The notes under the pieces: model-generated
What the model was told of the DNA's origin: nothing
Databases searched by the model: none
Seen by the model: the letters and a program-made list of their open reading frames with translations, nothing else
Assembly (NCBI GenBank): GCA_021155205.1
Contig: JAJNPS010000044.1
Location: 1-42,329 of the forward strand
Direction of reading: 5' to 3'
Length of the DNA: 42,329 bases
Origin: Rhodobacterales bacterium
GTDB taxonomy: Bacteria > Pseudomonadota > Alphaproteobacteria > Rhodobacterales > Rhodobacteraceae
In this document: positions 1 to 7,870 of the stretch, in pieces
How the letters are laid out: each line of letters opens with the position of its first letter
Numbering within the stretch: the first letter of the stretch is position 1
Position numbers and translations under genes: made by a program

Positions 1-17
1 GCGGCGTCTGCATTTGA

Positions 18-146
18 GGGATTCCGCTTTGAGTTAAGTTCTGATTCAAGATCGAAAACGGAGGCGATCTTGAGCAGACGGACATTGACGGACAGGCAGT
101 GGGCGGCCATCGCGCCCTTGGTTCCAGGCAAGGAAGGCGAACCGAT
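18..146 (+). mobile_element. Left-end fragment of an IS5-family element (transposase N-terminus only)
   Basis: A GGAGG ribosome binding site at 60-64 precedes a TTG start at 70. The first 25 codons read as a typical IS5-family (IS427-like) transposase N-terminus, with the recognisable stretch LTDRQWAAIAPLVPGK. The homology stops near 142-147, where an IS630 gene on the other strand takes over. Bases 18-49 form a left terminal repeat (GGGATTCC, 13 unrelated bases, TTCTGATTCAA) that recurs inverted at 1040-1071. The fragment cannot make a transposase. The reading frame continues openly to 381 only because it lies antisense to the IS630 gene. The IS5 assignment is by recognition of the motif; the exact junction is approximate. 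Confidence 0.7.
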
Positions 147-1009
147 CTTGCGCCAGACGGCCTCTTTGCTGCGCTCTGCGGCCTTTCGCAGGAGATGTTT
201 GAGCTTTGCGAATACCTGCTCAATCGGGTTCAGGTCGGGCGAGCAGGCGGGAAGGAAGAACAGTCTGGCACCTGCCGCCTTGATGGCCTTGCGAACGACG
301 GGGGCCTTGTGGCTGCCGAGGTTGTCAAGAATCACAATGTCGCCTTTGCGCAGCGTTGGCACCAATATCTGTTCGACATAGGTCTAGAAGATGCTGCCAT
401 TGATCGGGCCGTCGATGACCCAGGGGGCGGTGATGCCGTCATGGCGCAGGGCGGCCACGAAGGTCATGGTGTTCCAGTGTCCGAAGGGAGCCTTTCCGAT
501 CAGGCGCCGGCCGCGCGCGGCCCAGCCACGCAAGGGCGTCATGTTGGTCTTGGCCCAGGTCTCGTCGATGAAGACAAGCCGTTTCAGGTCGATGCTGCCC
601 TGATGTGCCTTCCACCGTAGGCGATTGCGGGCAATGTCCGGCCGCTCCTGCTCACTGGCCAGCGCGGTTTTTTTGAAGCTGAGCCCCCGGCATGGGCGAA
701 GGCCCACATCGTGCGGTAGTCCACCTTCAGCCCGCGTTCGGCCAGCTCGGCCACCAGGCCGCGCGGGGTGAACGGACCTGAGGCCATCCGGGCGCGCAGC
801 CAGGCCGCCTGATCGCCCTTGATCTTGTGTGGGCGGTGGCCGCCCACCTTGCCCGGAGCGGCACTGCCCGTGGCCCGCTTGCGCTGCGACCACTTCACCA
901 CGCTCGACGGGGCAACACTCAGCGCCTCAGCCACGTCTCGCACCGTCTCGCCCGCATCAAGCCGCGCCATTGCGCGCTCACGGATGTCCATCGAAAGGGG
1001 TTTCGTCAT
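147..1009 (-). pseudogene. Decayed IS630-family transposase
   Basis: ATG at 1009 opens an IS630-type transposase: an N-terminal helix-turn-helix (MTKPLSMDIRERAMARL, then APSSVVKWSQR) followed by a DDE catalytic part. The three catalytic residues are visible as FIDETW, VILDNLGSH and PDLNPIEQVF. It is broken in three ways. One base is missing in the run of Gs near 684-688, which puts the N-terminus (to about FAHAGG) and the rest (GLSFKKTALASEQ) in different frames. An in-frame amber codon at 384-386 lies between GPINGSIF and TYVEQ. The last roughly 20-25 residues are replaced by IS5-derived sequence. An A7 run at 668-674 could in principle allow a -1 slip, but the amber codon and lost C-terminus still leave it inactive. 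Confidence 0.85.
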
Positions 1010-1111
1010 GAAGGCTGGCCTCCACACCCAGTCTCCATGTTGAATCAGAAACAGCGAGCCTTGGGAATCCCAGTATTCACTCAATTCTCATCCCGCGCTA
1101 AGGTGCAAACC

Positions 1112-1330
1112 ATGACCGCCCGCCCCGTCAAACGCTCGCTGACCCTCTCCGGCCATCGCACGTCGGTATCGCTGGAGGAAACCTTTTGGCAGGCGTTCCG
1201 CGACATCGCCGCTGCGCGGGGCATGGCGATCAACGCGCTGGCAGCCGAAATTGACGCCAATCGTCCCGCCGATGCGGGCCTCGCCTCGGCCATCCGGGTC
1301 TATGTGCTGAACACGCTGCGCCGGGACTAG
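1112..1330 (+). CDS. Ribbon-helix-helix domain protein (72 aa)
   Basis: This small protein begins MTARPVKRSLTLSGHRTSVSLEE, the pattern of the ribbon-helix-helix family PF13467, in which a short beta strand (SGHRTSVSLE) would contact DNA as a dimer and two helices follow (FWQAFRDIAAARGMAINALAAEID and a C-terminal SAIRVYVLNTLRR). It is therefore probably a small DNA-binding regulator; no target can be read from the sequence. The ATG at 1112 was chosen because the family starts close to this point, and upstream in-frame codons lie in IS sequence. Its stop codon overlaps the stop of the convergent YqeY gene in one CTAG palindrome at 1327-1330. The IS chimera ends only about 40 bases upstream, so its native promoter may have been displaced. 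Confidence 0.85.
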   Translation: MTARPVKRSLTLSGHRTSVSLEETFWQAFRDIAAARGMAINALAAEIDANRPADAGLASAIRVYVLNTLRRD

Positions 1331-1785
1331 CTGAGCTGGTCCTTGACGCGCGGCCCGACGGCGGCGAAATCCATCTGCCCGGCATATCTGCCCTTCAGGA
1401 TCGCGATCACGCGCCCCATGTCGCGGATCGAGGTGGCGCCGGCTTCGGCCACGGCGGCCGCGATCGCAGCATCGACCTCGGCGGCATCCATCCGGCGCGG
1501 CAGGAATTCCTCGATCACCGTGATCTCGGTCAGTTCCTTTTCCGCCAGTTCCAGACGACCACCCTCTTCGTAGGCGCGGGCGGATTCGTGGCGCTGTTTC
1601 ACCATCTTGCCCATCAGCGCCAGGATGTCGCCGTCGGCGATTTCCTCTGGCCCGCCGTCGCCGCGGCTGGCGATGTCGCGGTCCTTGATTGCGGCGTTGA
1701 TCAGTCGCAAGGTCGACAGGCGTGCTGCGGCCTGCGCCTTCATCGCCTCTTTCAGTGCGGTTTGCAGTCGCAGACGCAAAGACAT
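1327..1785 (-). CDS. GatB/YqeY domain protein
   Basis: A 152-residue YqeY-type protein: MSLRLRLQTALKEAMKAQAAARLSTLRLINAAIKDRDI is the usual N-terminus, and EIADGDILALMGKMVKQRHESARAYEEGGR and the C-terminal DMGRVIAILKGRYAGQMDFAAVGPRVK follow the family throughout. YqeY resembles the tail domain of the GatB subunit of the tRNA-dependent amidotransferase and is thought to bind tRNA, but its precise role is not established. The start at 1785 is preferred over an in-frame codon at 1869 because the family begins MSLR and the extension contains no conserved sequence. It is divergent from carA, a common arrangement in this order. Confidence 0.93.
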   Translation of the reverse strand: MSLRLRLQTALKEAMKAQAAARLSTLRLINAAIKDRDIASRGDGGPEEIADGDILALMGKMVKQRHESARAYEEGGRLELAEKELTEITVIEEFLPRRMDAAEVDAAIAAAVAEAGATSIRDMGRVIAILKGRYAGQMDFAAVGPRVKDQLS

Positions 1786-1817
1786 CGGATCGGTTCCCTG
1801 ATTTCCCCCGGCCCCGC

Positions 1818-1846
1818 AACATACCGGGAACCATCGGGCGAAGCAA
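1818..1846 (-). promoter_or_regulatory. Putative promoter of the YqeY gene
   Basis: On the minus strand a -35-like TTGCTT (1846-1841) and a -10-like TATGTT (1823-1818) are separated by 17 bases and lie about 32 bases before the ATG at 1785. Read by eye only. Confidence 0.4.
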
Positions 1847-1904
1847 CCGGGCCTGAAAAGCGTAACCAACTGAAACAGATATGTTTTCCTTTTCTGCCTT
1901 TGCC

Positions 1905-1933
1905 TTGACCATCGCCGCCCGCAGGCTTAGGTT
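1905..1933 (+). promoter_or_regulatory. Putative promoter of carA
   Basis: TTGACC at 1905-1910 and TAGGTT at 1928-1933 have a 17-base spacer, giving a predicted transcript start about 25 bases before the carA ATG. The bases around it are more AT-rich than the neighbourhood. Confidence 0.5.
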
Positions 1934-1965
1934 CGCCCGATCCGTCCCGCCCCCAGGAGAAGCCC

Positions 1966-3132
1966 ATGGCCAGCCCCACCGCCCCGGCAGTGAAGCCGAC
2001 CGCCTGCCTTGCGTTGTCGGACGGGACCATTTTCTACGGCAGGGGTTTCGGGGCATCGGGCGAGACGGTGGCCGAACTTGTCTTCAACACCGCGATGACC
2101 GGCTATCAGGAAATCATGACCGACCCGTCCTATGCGGGCCAGGTGGTGACATTCACATTTCCGCATGTCGGCAATGTCGGTGTCACACCCGAAGATGACG
2201 AGACGACCACCCCCTCGGCCGCAGGGATGGTGGTGAAATGGGACCCGACCGAACCGTCGAACTGGCGCGCGACGGGCGATCTGACCGGCTGGATGACGCG
2301 GATCGGGCGCATCGGCATCGGCGGCATCGACACGCGGCGGCTGACCCGCGCGATCCGCCAGCAGGGCGCACCGCATGTGGCGCTGGCGCACGATCCGGCG
2401 GGCAATTTCGACATCGAGAAGCTTGTTGCAAAGGCGCGCGCGTGGAAGGGCCTTGTCGGGCTGGACCTTGCAAAAGAGGTGACTTGTGCCCAATCCTATC
2501 GCTGGGACGAGCATCGTTGGGCCTGGCCCGGGGGCTACACAAGGCGACAGGCCGCGGGCCTGCGCGTGGTCGCGATCGACTACGGCGCGAAACGCAACAT
2601 CCTGCGCTGCCTGGCCTCGGCCGGCTGCGAGGTGACGGTGCTGCCCGCCTCCGCCACTGCCGATGACGTCCTCGCCCTGAACCCCGAAGGCGTGTTCCTG
2701 TCGAACGGTCCCGGCGATCCGGCGGCGACGGGCGATTATGCCGTGCCGATGATCAGGGGCGTTCTGGCGCGCGACCTGCCGCTGTTCGGCATCTGTCTTG
2801 GCCATCAGATGCTCGCGCTGGCCCTGGGGGCCACGACCGTCAAGATGAACCACGGCCATCATGGCGCGAACCATCCGGTGAAAGACCTGACCACCGGCAA
2901 GGTGGAGATCACGTCGATGAACCACGGCTTCACGGTGGACAGCCAGACCCTGCCGAAAGGGGTTTCGCAAACGCATGTGTCGCTGTTCGACGGATCGAAT
3001 TGCGGCATCGCAGTGGATGGGAAGCCGGTCTTTTCGGTGCAGTACCATCCCGAAGCCAGCCCCGGCCCGCAGGACAGCTATTACCTGTTCCAGCGTTTTG
3101 CCGCCGCCATGCAGGCACGCCGCATCGCCTGA
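1966..3132 (+). CDS. carA: Carbamoyl-phosphate synthase small subunit
   Basis: CarA is the glutaminase subunit: it hydrolyses glutamine and passes ammonia to CarB for carbamoyl phosphate, the shared precursor of pyrimidines and arginine. The 388 residues show the N-terminal small-subunit domain (LALSDGTIFYGRGFGASGE, FNTAMTGYQEIMTDPSYAGQ) and a class I glutamine amidotransferase domain: FLSNGPGDP, then the nucleophile cysteine in FGICLGHQ, and the histidine/glutamate pair in QYHPEASPGP. The length is normal. carB is not in this window. The ATG follows an AGGAGAAGC ribosome binding site. Confidence 0.98.
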   Translation: MASPTAPAVKPTACLALSDGTIFYGRGFGASGETVAELVFNTAMTGYQEIMTDPSYAGQVVTFTFPHVGNVGVTPEDDETTTPSAAGMVVKWDPTEPSNWRATGDLTGWMTRIGRIGIGGIDTRRLTRAIRQQGAPHVALAHDPAGNFDIEKLVAKARAWKGLVGLDLAKEVTCAQSYRWDEHRWAWPGGYTRRQAAGLRVVAIDYGAKRNILRCLASAGCEVTVLPASATADDVLALNPEGVFLSNGPGDPAATGDYAVPMIRGVLARDLPLFGICLGHQMLALALGATTVKMNHGHHGANHPVKDLTTGKVEITSMNHGFTVDSQTLPKGVSQTHVSLFDGSNCGIAVDGKPVFSVQYHPEASPGPQDSYYLFQRFAAAMQARRIA

Positions 3133-3150
3133 CCCGGCACGGCCCGCACA

Positions 3151-3174
3151 CAAGGGATCCGCGCAAGGGATCCG
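3151..3174. repeat. Tandem 11-mer CAAGGGATCCG
   Basis: CAAGGGATCCG occurs at 3151-3161 and again at 3164-3174, a 13-base period, between the carA stop and the CtrA-type sites. No function can be assigned. Confidence 0.5.
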
Positions 3175-3192
3175 TACGACCGGGGCGCGGCA

Positions 3193-3220
3193 TTAACCAG
3201 CCGTTAACCTCCCATTAACC
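3193..3220. promoter_or_regulatory. Three phased TTAACC half-sites (two overlapping CtrA-type boxes)
   Basis: TTAACC occurs at 3193, 3204 and 3215, exactly 11 bases apart. Each neighbouring pair makes TTAA-N7-TTAAC, the published CtrA recognition pattern of alphaproteobacteria. The array ends 22 bases before the ATG of the glycosyltransferase, so it overlaps the place where that gene's promoter or leader should be. The motif is seen directly; that CtrA binds it is inference. Confidence 0.6.
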
Positions 3221-3242
3221 AGCGCCCCCGCAGGTTTGGCAC

Positions 3243-5159
3243 ATGGCCCTGCAGACCACCACCCGACGCGTGTTGCGCGTGCAACCGGACCCCCTGCCCC
3301 CGGATGCGCAGGTGCTGGGAACGGTGCTGCGGCTGGTCGCCCCGCCCCGCCCCGCCCCCCCGCCCGAGGCGCTTGCCGTGCGCCTGTTGCGCGACGGCGT
3401 GGTCGGCCCGGATGACATCGTGCGGGCGCTGTCGCGGCAGGCCGACGGGCGGGGCGGGCTCAAAGACCTGTTGCAGGCCCCGGCGCTGGTGTCCGAGGCG
3501 GGACTTTTGCGCGCCACGGCCGCAGAGCTTGGCGTGCCGGTCCTCAATCCGCTGCAGACCCCGCCCGATTCCCGCCTGGTCGAACGCCTGGGTGCGGCCT
3601 TTTGCCTGCGCGCCCATCTTTTGCCCTGGCGCAGGATCGGTAGGGCAACCGTCATCCTCTCCGCGCGGCCCGCCGATTTCGACCGGAACCGCCCGCAGCT
3701 TGAGGCTGCCCTTGGCGTGGTCACGATGGCGCTGGCCCCGGTCGGCCAGATCCAGCGCGCCCTGATGGACCAGCATGGCAAGACCCTTGCCGACGCGGCC
3801 GAAACCCGTGTGCCGGGCGCGGAAAGCTGCCGGGTGCTGACCTCGCCCCTGACCCACCACCGCGCAAGCCTGGCCGCGATCACGCTGATCCTGGCGCTGT
3901 GGCTGGCGCCGGTCGCGGTCGGTCTTGCCGCCACGTTTCTGGCACTCATCTCGCTCATCCTCTTGAACGCGCTGAAACTGGCCGCAACCTTTGCCGCCCT
4001 GCGCGCATCCCCCGTGCCGGACCCGCCAGTGGACACCGACGCGCTGCCCGTCATCTCGGTCATCGTGGCGATGTATGACGAGGGCGACATTGCCCCGCGG
4101 CTGATCCGCCGCCTGTCACGGCTGGACTATCCGCGCGACAGGCTGGACATCGTGCTGGCGGTCGAGGCGGCGGACACTGCGACGCGCGCCGCGCTGGCGG
4201 CGGCCGACCTGCCGGGCTGGATGCGCGTCATCGTCGTCCCCGAGGGCCGCATCACCACCAAGCCGCGCGCCCTGAATGTCGCACTGGAACATTGCCGCGG
4301 CAGCATCGTCGGCGTCTATGATGCCGAGGATGCCCCCGCCCCCGACCAGCTGCGCAAGGTGGCAGCCCGGTTTGCCGCGCGGGGGGCAGAGGTCGCCTGC
4401 CTGCAGGGCAAGCTTGATTTCTACAACCCCACGACGAACTGGCTGTCGCGCTGCTTTACCGTCGAATATGCGATCTGGTTCCGCCTCGTGCTGCCCGGCC
4501 TTGCGCGGCTGGGGCTTGTCATCCCCCTGGGCGGGACAACGCTGTTCTTTCGCCGCACGGCGCTGGAACAGCTTGGCGGCTGGGATGCCCATAACGTCAC
4601 CGAGGATGCCGACCTGGGCCTGCGGCTTGCGCGGCACGGGCTGACGACCGACATCCTCGACACCGTGACCGAGGAAGAGGCGAACTGCCGCACCCTGCCC
4701 TGGATCAAGCAGCGGTCGCGCTGGATCAAGGGCTACATGATGACCTGGGCGGTGCATCACCGAGATCCGCGCCTCTTGTGGCGGCAACTGGGTACATGGC
4801 GATTTTTCGGCGTGCAACTGCTGTTTCTCGGGACGCTGGTGCAGGTCCTGCTGGCCCCCCTGCTGTGGTCGTTCTGGCTGGTCCCGCTTGGCCTGCCGCA
4901 TCCGGTTGCCGACGCGCTGCCCGGCGCCCTCTGGGACGGCATGTTCCTGATCTTCATGGTGTCCGAGGTGCTGGGGATCGTGCTGGGCATCGTCGCGCTT
5001 GGACAGACGCGCCATCGGTTAAGCCGGCTCTGGGTGCCCACGCTGCACCTTTACTTTCCGCTGGCCGCCATCGCGTCCTACAAGGCCGCGTGGGAGACCG
5101 TGATGCGTCCGTTCTTCTGGGACAAGACCAGGCACGGGCTGCACGACGCAGGGCTGTGA
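3243..5159 (+). CDS. Membrane GT2 glycosyltransferase with N-terminal MshEN-like region
   Basis: A 638-residue processive family 2 glycosyltransferase of the XagB/cellulose-synthase-like kind, probably polymerising an exopolysaccharide or adhesive glycan at the inner membrane. Residues about 44-150 resemble the T2SSE_N/MshEN region (PF05157): two half-motifs, at about 44-66 (LLRDGVVGPDDIVRALSRQ) and 73-95 (LLQAPALVSEAGLLRA), fit the leucine/glycine spacing but lack the RLG arginines. A hydrophobic pair of segments follows at about 205-245. The catalytic GT2 domain has VIVAMYDEGD (about 271), DAEDAP (about 360), TEDADL (about 452) and QRSRW (about 489), that is D, DxD-like, TED and QxxRW. Further membrane segments lie at about 518-545, 565-590 and 605-620. 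Substrate is unknown. No partner genes for polymer export are adjacent. Confidence 0.88.
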   Translation: MALQTTTRRVLRVQPDPLPPDAQVLGTVLRLVAPPRPAPPPEALAVRLLRDGVVGPDDIVRALSRQADGRGGLKDLLQAPALVSEAGLLRATAAELGVPVLNPLQTPPDSRLVERLGAAFCLRAHLLPWRRIGRATVILSARPADFDRNRPQLEAALGVVTMALAPVGQIQRALMDQHGKTLADAAETRVPGAESCRVLTSPLTHHRASLAAITLILALWLAPVAVGLAATFLALISLILLNALKLAATFAALRASPVPDPPVDTDALPVISVIVAMYDEGDIAPRLIRRLSRLDYPRDRLDIVLAVEAADTATRAALAAADLPGWMRVIVVPEGRITTKPRALNVALEHCRGSIVGVYDAEDAPAPDQLRKVAARFAARGAEVACLQGKLDFYNPTTNWLSRCFTVEYAIWFRLVLPGLARLGLVIPLGGTTLFFRRTALEQLGGWDAHNVTEDADLGLRLARHGLTTDILDTVTEEEANCRTLPWIKQRSRWIKGYMMTWAVHHRDPRLLWRQLGTWRFFGVQLLFLGTLVQVLLAPLLWSFWLVPLGLPHPVADALPGALWDGMFLIFMVSEVLGIVLGIVALGQTRHRLSRLWVPTLHLYFPLAAIASYKAAWETVMRPFFWDKTRHGLHDAGL

Positions 5160-5170
5160 CCGGCGGCAGC

Positions 5171-5806
5171 CTACAGCGATTTCAGTTCGCCCGCATCAAG
5201 CCGCAGCCGCGTTTCATAGGCGCGCGAGATATGGGTGCGCAGCGCCTGATGGGCGGCCTCGCCATCGCGCGCCTCGATGGCGCGCACGATCCGGTCGTGT
5301 TCGGCCATCGCGGCCTCGGCACGGCCCTCGGCCGCCAGCGAGGTATTGGCCATCAGCGCCATCGACCGATGCACAAGGTCAAGCTGCTGCACCAGGAAAC
5401 GGTTGTGGCTGGCCAGATGGATCTGCTTGTGGAACCGCTTGTTGGCACGCGACAGCGCCCGTGGATCGCCGCCCAGCAGCCTTGCATCCTCTTCCAGCAT
5501 GGCGCGCAGCACGCGGCATTCCTCGTCGGTTGCATGGCGCGCGGCCAGACGCGCGGCCAGTCCTTCAAGTTCTGCCCGCACGATGTAAAGTTCGGCCAGC
5601 TGGTTGTGGTCAAGGCTGGCCACGATCAGGCTGCGCCCGTCGCGCGACAGCATGCCTTGGGTTTCCAGCCGCTGCAGCGCCTCGCGCACAGGGGTACGGC
5701 TCACGCCAAAGCGTTCGGCCAGTTCGGATTCGACCAGCCGGGCGCCCGGCAGATAGACCCCCGCCTCGATCGCATCCAGCATCAGCGCATAGGCGTCTTT
5801 CTGCAC
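5171..5806 (-). CDS. GntR-family regulator, FadR/FCD type
   Basis: An N-terminal winged helix (DAYALMLDAIEAGVYLPGARLVESELAERFGVSRTPVREALQRLETQGML) is followed by an all-helical FCD effector domain (AELYIVRAELEGLAARLAA, then HDRIVRAIEARDGEAAHQALRTHISRA). FCD proteins usually bind a small carboxylate with a metal through conserved histidines; several histidines are present. The GTG at 5806 gives 211 residues, the usual size, and has AGGA just upstream. A longer reading frame to 6013 would run into the divergent HAD gene and adds no conserved sequence. The gene may control itself or its divergent neighbour; the ligand cannot be deduced. Confidence 0.9.
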   Translation of the reverse strand: MQKDAYALMLDAIEAGVYLPGARLVESELAERFGVSRTPVREALQRLETQGMLSRDGRSLIVASLDHNQLAELYIVRAELEGLAARLAARHATDEECRVLRAMLEEDARLLGGDPRALSRANKRFHKQIHLASHNRFLVQQLDLVHRSMALMANTSLAAEGRAEAAMAEHDRIVRAIEARDGEAAHQALRTHISRAYETRLRLDAGELKSL

Positions 5807-5921
5807 GGTCGTCCTGTCCCCGCCGGTTTCGGCAGCGGCCAAGCTAGCGGGGTGCGGCCTGCGGTTCAACCGGCCCGGCGTCGGGTTGCCGCCGCACCGG
5901 CACCGCGCTAGGGTCGCGGCC

Positions 5922-6620
5922 ATGCAAACGCCTGTGCCCCCGACTGCCGACCTTGCCGGTCCCGCCGCCGATTTCGCGCATGTGCGCGCCTGGGTCTTTG
6001 ACCTCGACAACACGCTCTATCCGCCCCGGATGCGGCTGTTCGACCAGATCGAGGTCAGGATGACCGACTGGGTGATGCAGACGCTCGGCCTTGGCCGGAC
6101 CGAGGCCGACCGCCTGCGCGCCGATTACTGGCGGCTTTACGGCACGACGCTGGCGGGGCTGATGGCCGAACACCGGATCGACCCTTGGGCCTTTCTGACC
6201 CATGTGCATGACCTGGACTTTTCGGTCGTCGAACCGGACGCGGACTTGCGGTCGGCCATCGCCGCGCTGCCGGGACGCCGCATCGTCTATACCAATGCCG
6301 ATACCATCTATGCCGCAAGGGTTCTGCAGGCGCGGGGGCTGGCGGGGCTGTTCGATGCGGTTTATGGCGTCGAACATGCCGGGTTCCGCCCCAAGCCCGA
6401 ACGCGCGGCCTTTGACGCGGTCTTTGCCCGCGACGGGCTGGACCCGCGGACATCTGCGATGTTCGAGGACGACCCGCGCAACCTGGCCGTGCCGCATGCG
6501 ATCGGCATGCGCACCGTGCTGGTGGCCCCGAATCCCGTCACGGCGCGCCACATCCAGCACCACACCGACGACCTGGGCCGGTTCCTGCGACGCGCGGTCC
6601 GCGGTCCTGCGGCAGCCTGA
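5922..6620 (+). CDS. HAD-family pyrimidine 5'-nucleotidase-like hydrolase
   Basis: The protein (232 aa) opens the haloacid dehalogenase fold with AWVFDLDNTLYP, where the two aspartates are the nucleophile and acid/base. Motif II is VYTNAD, the motif III lysine lies in FRPKPERAAFDAV, and motif IV is FEDDPRNL. The DLDNTLYPP signature and helical cap match the SDT1/pyrimidine 5'-nucleotidase subgroup, which dephosphorylates UMP, CMP or related phosphates. The start at 5922 is close to the first motif as in homologues. It is followed 27 bases later by the monooxygenase gene on the same strand, so the two may be co-transcribed. Confidence 0.9.
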   Translation: MQTPVPPTADLAGPAADFAHVRAWVFDLDNTLYPPRMRLFDQIEVRMTDWVMQTLGLGRTEADRLRADYWRLYGTTLAGLMAEHRIDPWAFLTHVHDLDFSVVEPDADLRSAIAALPGRRIVYTNADTIYAARVLQARGLAGLFDAVYGVEHAGFRPKPERAAFDAVFARDGLDPRTSAMFEDDPRNLAVPHAIGMRTVLVAPNPVTARHIQHHTDDLGRFLRRAVRGPAAA

Positions 6621-6647
6621 CCCATCGCAACGCCCCTGCGCCCCGCT

Positions 6648-7850
6648 ATGTCCAAGTCCATGACGCATCGCATATCCGACATCGTGATTTCCGGCGGCGG
6701 CGTGGCGGGCCTGACCGCGGCCTGCGCCTTTGGCACGGCGGGGTTCTCGGTCCTCTGCGTGGACCCCGCGCCGCCCGTGACCGATGGCGATGCCGATGGC
6801 GCCGATCTGCGGACCACGGCGTTTCTGCAGCCCGCGGTGGCGCTGCTGGCAAAGGCCGGGCTCTGGGATCGGCTTGCCCCCCATGCCGCCGCATTGCAGG
6901 TGATGCGCATCGTCGATGCAGGATCGCCGCTGCCGCACCGCGCCCGTGATTTCGACGCTGCCGAAATCTCGGACCAGCCCTTTGGCTGGAACTTGCCGAA
7001 CTGGTTGTTGCGGCGCGAGATGGTGGCGCGTCTGGGCGACCTGCCCAATGTCAGGTTTTGCCCCGGCATCGCCACGACCGGGCTTTTCACCCGCCAGGGC
7101 GAGGCGCGGGTGACGCTGTCGGACGGCACCCGCGTCACGGCACGGCTGGTGATCGCTGCCGATGGCCGCGATTCGATGTTGCGCGCGGCGGCGGGGATTG
7201 GTGTGCGGACCACGCGCTACGGGCAAAAGGCGTTGTCCTTTGCCGTCAGCCACCCGGTGCCGCATGACGACATCTCGACCGAAATCCACGACAGCGGCGG
7301 CCCATTTACCCTTGTTCCCCTGCCTGACCGCAACGGCTCGCCGGCCTCGGCGGTGGTCTGGATGGACCGCGCGGCCGAGGCGGACCGTCTGGCAACCTTG
7401 CCCGTGGCGGCCTTTGACGACGCGATGACGGCACGGTCGGCGGGCGTTCTTGGCCCGTTGCACCTGATCACCCGCCGTACTGCCTGGCCGATCATCTCCC
7501 AGATCGCCGACCGGATGGCGGCTGAACGGCTGGCGCTGATCGCCGAAGCCGCCCATGTGATGCCCCCCATCGGCGCACAGGGCCTGAACATGTCGCTGGC
7601 AGACATCGCGGCGCTCATGTCGCTGGCCGAGGCGCGGCACGACGGTCTGGGCGACGGCGTCATGCTGGACGCTTATCACCGTTTCCGGCACAGGGACGTG
7701 GCGTTGCGGGTGCGCGGGGTGGATATGCTCAACCGCGCGTCGATGGCGGGCGCACCGGGGCTGCGGCGCCTCAGGGCCGGGGCGCTGGATGCACTTTACG
7801 CGCTGGGTCCGGTCAGGAAAACACTGATGAAGGTGGGGTTGGGGTTGTAA
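6648..7850 (+). CDS. UbiH/COQ6-family FAD-dependent monooxygenase
   Basis: A flavoprotein hydroxylase of the ubiquinone biosynthesis type, expected to hydroxylate the quinone ring on the membrane side. The Rossmann motif is VISGGGVAGLTAACAF near residue 15, the second FAD motif is AADGRDSMLRAAAG near 168, and the third is LIAEAAHVMPPIGAQGLNMSLADIAAL near 300. In the third motif glutamate replaces the usual aspartate of GDAAH. The length (400 aa) is normal. Two ATGs are possible, at 6648 and 6660, with no clear ribosome site to separate them; the longer one is given. Which ring position it modifies (UbiH, UbiF or UbiI role) cannot be told from sequence alone. Confidence 0.88.
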   Translation: MSKSMTHRISDIVISGGGVAGLTAACAFGTAGFSVLCVDPAPPVTDGDADGADLRTTAFLQPAVALLAKAGLWDRLAPHAAALQVMRIVDAGSPLPHRARDFDAAEISDQPFGWNLPNWLLRREMVARLGDLPNVRFCPGIATTGLFTRQGEARVTLSDGTRVTARLVIAADGRDSMLRAAAGIGVRTTRYGQKALSFAVSHPVPHDDISTEIHDSGGPFTLVPLPDRNGSPASAVVWMDRAAEADRLATLPVAAFDDAMTARSAGVLGPLHLITRRTAWPIISQIADRMAAERLALIAEAAHVMPPIGAQGLNMSLADIAALMSLAEARHDGLGDGVMLDAYHRFRHRDVALRVRGVDMLNRASMAGAPGLRRLRAGALDALYALGPVRKTLMKVGLGL

Positions 7851-7870
7851 CGGCGGGGTGGCCGCCGCCC

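Larger units (their letters stand above)
18..1071. repeat. Inverted terminal repeats of IS5 type bracketing the IS630 pseudogene
   Basis: Left copy 18-49 and right copy 1040-1071 (inverted) share two blocks, GGGATTCC and TTCTGATTCAA, each pair separated by exactly 13 bases. None of the 13 intervening bases matches. This block conservation with fixed spacing looks like a bipartite transposase-binding terminal repeat. The enclosed unit is 1054 bp. A possible 3-bp target duplication (ATT at 12-14 and 1075-1077) is too short to trust. Confidence 0.6.
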
